Shown: positions 32,512 to 34,295 of the stretch, in pieces
How positions within the stretch are numbered: the stretch's first letter is position 1
Layout: each line of letters opens with the position of its first letter
From: an uncultured Actinomycetes bacterium
GTDB taxonomy: Bacteria; Actinomycetota; Coriobacteriia; Coriobacteriales; RUG033
Assembly: GCA_900314665.1 (NCBI GenBank)
Contig: OMWF01000216.1
Span: forward strand, 1-34,295
Direction of reading: 5' to 3'
DNA: 34,295 nucleotides
The notes under the pieces: generated by a model
The model's input: the letters and a program-made list of their open reading frames with translations, nothing else
Told to the model about the DNA's origin: nothing
The model's database searches: none
Position numbers and translations under genes: made by a program

Positions 32512-33129
32512 CTATCCAATAGCGTGTGTGAAGCGCAAGTAGGCGTCGGCAATGATCTGCGCGTGGTCAAAAGCAAAGCCCTTAGCCTGACCCATCCCTG
32601 CGCGAGGGGCGCTGTACGCCTGCGGTATCAGATTGAATTCGCAGGTAAGGACCGTGTCACCGTCCTGCGCCAGGAGATGCCTCACGCCCGTGCCCTTCTC
32701 AGTCACCTCAAGCGAGAACCACCGGGCGTCGGCCGCATCGTCGCCTGCCCGCGCTCTCATCCCGGCATCATCCACGCCGAGAAACGCCGCACTCACCACC
32801 CAAGCCCGCGGGTCGCGCCCGGGCGAGCTGTAGAGCCCAAAGGGCTCGAGGGCCAGGCCGACAAGGCCCGTCTCCTCGGCAAGCTCCCGGCGAGCGGCGG
32901 CTGCTGCATCCTCACCCTCGTTCACGAAGCCTCCGGGCAGCGCCCAGCAGCCTAGGAAGGGATGCCCTCCCCGCCTGATGAGCAGCACCTGGAGCTGGTC
33001 TGCAAAACCGGAGGCGCCGCGCCTAAAGAGGACGATGTCGGCGGTCAGCGAGGGTCGCGGATAGTCTTTCTGCCGATAAGCGGCCAGAAACTGGGCCTCG
33101 GTCAGGCCGTTCTTGTCGACAAGCCCCAT
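32512..33129 (-). CDS. NUDIX hydrolase
   Basis: A 205-residue hydrolase of nucleoside diphosphate-linked compounds. The Nudix box (residues 67-89), G-F-V-N-E-G-E followed by RELAEETGL, matches GX5EX7REUXEEXGU fully. The N-terminus has YPRPSLTADIVLF and the C-terminus AFDHAQIIADAYLRF, a pattern seen in ADP-ribose-type NUDIX proteins. Unlike NrtR regulators it has no C-terminal winged helix. It lies 48 bases after pth and 12 before the LytTR gene. Substrate is not assigned. Confidence 0.9.
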   Translation of the reverse strand: MGLVDKNGLTEAQFLAAYRQKDYPRPSLTADIVLFRRGASGFADQLQVLLIRRGGHPFLGCWALPGGFVNEGEDAAAAARRELAEETGLVGLALEPFGLYSSPGRDPRAWVVSAAFLGVDDAGMRARAGDDAADARWFSLEVTEKGTGVRHLLAQDGDTVLTCEFNLIPQAYSAPRAGMGQAKGFAFDHAQIIADAYLRFTHAIG

Positions 33130-33177
33130 GGTTTTGGCTCCCTTCCGGTCAACGCCCGAGACCGCGCGGCCGCCTGC

Positions 33178-33759
33178 TCAGCGCTTGCCGCCATATGCTC
33201 GCAGGGCCTTCTCGGCACCGTGCTCCACTGCATAGACCGCTATGTCAGCGCCCAGGGCCACCTCGACGGCAAAGTCCTCGGCATCCCGGTTCCTCAGCGG
33301 TTGCAGCACGTAGGCGGCCGGGTCCATCCGTCCCGGAGGCCTGCCGATACCCATCCGCACCCGGGAGAAGTCGCGGCTCGCGGTCTTCTCGATGAGCGAG
33401 CGCAAACCGTTGTGGCCCGCATGGCCACCACCCTGCTTGAAGCGCACCTCGCCGGCGGGCAGCTCCAACTCGTCGTGAACCACCAGCAGCTCGGCTGGGG
33501 TTACGCGGTACTGGGCAAGCAGCCGTTTGAGCGGACCGCCGCACTCGTTCATGAAGGACTGGGGCTTGGCCAGGATGATCTGGCCCTCGGGGCTGGCCTC
33601 GCAGGAGACCTGCGCCACCAGGCAGCCGCACTGCTGCTTCCAATACGTGGCATGGAGGCGGCCAGCCAACTCGTCAATCACCTGATATCCGGCGTTATGC
33701 CTGGTATTCGCATATTCGGCACCGGGATTTCCCAACCCGGCCACCAGCTTGATGCCCAT
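33178..33759 (-). CDS. pth: Peptidyl-tRNA hydrolase
   Basis: Releases stalled peptidyl-tRNAs by cleaving the ester bond. The 193-residue protein carries the catalytic set: GLGNPGAEYANTRHNAGY with Asn11 and His21, KPQSFMNECG with Asn71, VVHDELELP with Asp96 and GGGHAGHNGLRS with Asn118. The ATG at 33759 is chosen over an upstream frame extension because AGGAGG precedes it with 6 bases spacing and the conserved LVAGLGNPG follows. The prs-pth order is common in Gram-positive genomes; a hairpin lies between them here. Confidence 0.96.
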   Translation of the reverse strand: MGIKLVAGLGNPGAEYANTRHNAGYQVIDELAGRLHATYWKQQCGCLVAQVSCEASPEGQIILAKPQSFMNECGGPLKRLLAQYRVTPAELLVVHDELELPAGEVRFKQGGGHAGHNGLRSLIEKTASRDFSRVRMGIGRPPGRMDPAAYVLQPLRNRDAEDFAVEVALGADIAVYAVEHGAEKALRAYGGKR

Positions 33760-33792
33760 CGGCCCTCCTTTGGCACCGTATCCCGGATACAC

Positions 33793-33821
33793 CACGGGCG
33801 CCCCTTGCCGGAGCGCCCGTG
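33793..33821 (-). terminator. Hairpin between prs and pth
   Basis: A perfect 9-bp stem CACGGGCGC (33793-33801) / GCGCCCGTG (33813-33821), extended by GATAC/GTATC flanks with a bulge, lies 22 bases after the prs stop. No T-run follows, so it may attenuate rather than stop transcription into pth. Confidence 0.55.
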
Positions 33822-33842
33822 TATCGCCTGCTGCCTGCTGTC

Positions 33843-34295
33843 TTACAGCTGGAAGTCGGGGTCGAAGAACTCGGAGACCGAGGTCTCGGTGTAGACGTTG
33901 TGGATAGCGCGGGCAAAGAGGTCGGAGACCGAGATGACCTTGATCTTGGGGCAGTTCTGAGCGGCCTCAGAGAGCGGCACCGTATCGGTGACCACGACCT
34001 CGTCGCAGACGCTGGCGGCAATGCGCTCCACCGCCGGGCCGGAGAACAGGCCGTGGGTGGCGCACACGTGGATGGACTTGGCGCCGGCCTCCTTCAGGGC
34101 GGCCATGCTGGCGCAGATGGTGCCGGCGGTGTCGATCATGTCGTCGTTGACCACGCAGTTCTTGCCCTCGACGTTGCCGATGACCGTACTCACCTCGGCC
34201 TTGTTGTGCTCGGGGCGGTTCTTGGCCATGATCGCCAAGTCGCAGTCGAGCAGGTCGGAAAGCTTCTTGGCGGCCTTGGCGCGGCCCACGTCGGG
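33843..34295 (-). CDS. prs: Ribose-phosphate diphosphokinase (C-terminal part; N-terminus outside window)
   Basis: Makes PRPP from ribose-5-phosphate and ATP for nucleotide, His and Trp synthesis. About 150 C-terminal codons are present; the 5' end lies beyond the window. The PRPP-binding loop NDDMIDTAGTI (canonical DDMIDTGGT, with one Gly to Ala) is clear, preceded by GRAKAAKKLSDLL and AIMAKNRPEHNKAEV. ATHGLFSGPAVERI and VISVSDLFARAIHNVYTETSVSEFF complete the family C-terminus. Confidence 0.96.
   Translation of the reverse strand, partial: PDVGRAKAAKKLSDLLDCDLAIMAKNRPEHNKAEVSTVIGNVEGKNCVVNDDMIDTAGTICASMAALKEAGAKSIHVCATHGLFSGPAVERIAASVCDEVVVTDTVPLSEAAQNCPKIKVISVSDLFARAIHNVYTETSVSEFFDPDFQL

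Overview
The window is a GC-rich bacterial chromosome segment. Its gene content fits the Coriobacteriia (Actinobacteria), most like an Olsenella/Atopobium-type anaerobe, and it looks like core chromosome with no phage or plasmid. Pointers are the ferredoxin-linked indolepyruvate oxidoreductase with a phenylacetate-CoA ligase, a 1571-residue 2-hydroxyacyl-CoA dehydratase activase-type protein, ECF vitamin uptake in place of biosynthesis, many GTG starts, and high GC broken by AT-rich spacers. The genus is an inference; no rRNA or marker tree is available here.

Layout. 1-4083: a partial two-domain PPK2 polyphosphate phosphotransferase, galU, a fused AhbA/AhbB-like (Lrp-related) protein and tRNA-Ala(CGC) with its own promoter and terminator, all on the minus strand. 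4232-8127: a YwaF-like membrane protein, coaX, and an OmpR-type regulator/histidine kinase pair, all plus. 8224-11022: bioY with a BirA-type operator, then a cardiolipin synthase, both minus. 11289-15174: an iorA-iorB-paaK-type operon for arylpyruvate oxidation. 15299-17903: a TetR regulator and a divergent radical SAM protein. 18316-23754: a TetR regulator followed by the giant activase. 24849-28038: a UPF0210 protein convergent with an amidohydrolase homologue that has lost its metal ligands. 28148-31689: promoter, FMN riboswitch, terminator, ribU, ecfA1, ecfA2, ecfT, i.e. a complete ECF transporter. 31762-34295: prs (partial), pth, a NUDIX hydrolase and a LytTR response regulator, minus.

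How the genes fit together. Vitamins are imported: BioY has no energizing module beside it and probably borrows EcfA1A2T from the riboflavin operon. That would place biotin uptake partly under FMN control as well as under BirA. IorAB and the CoA ligase point to aromatic amino acid fermentation through arylacetyl-CoA.

The most unusual content lies in the long spacers. Two 280-293 bp elements (9101-9393 and 26437-26718) share one symmetric design: an operator-like 24 bp palindrome at each end, 47-48 bp, a conserved inverted arm, then a variable centre. Four other spacers (1353-1765, 15875-16421, 17904-18315, 23755-24848) each carry a different family of about 20-30 bp motif, repeated at a near-constant 48-52 bp offset, and in three of them also present in inverted orientation. 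I recognise neither class as a named element.
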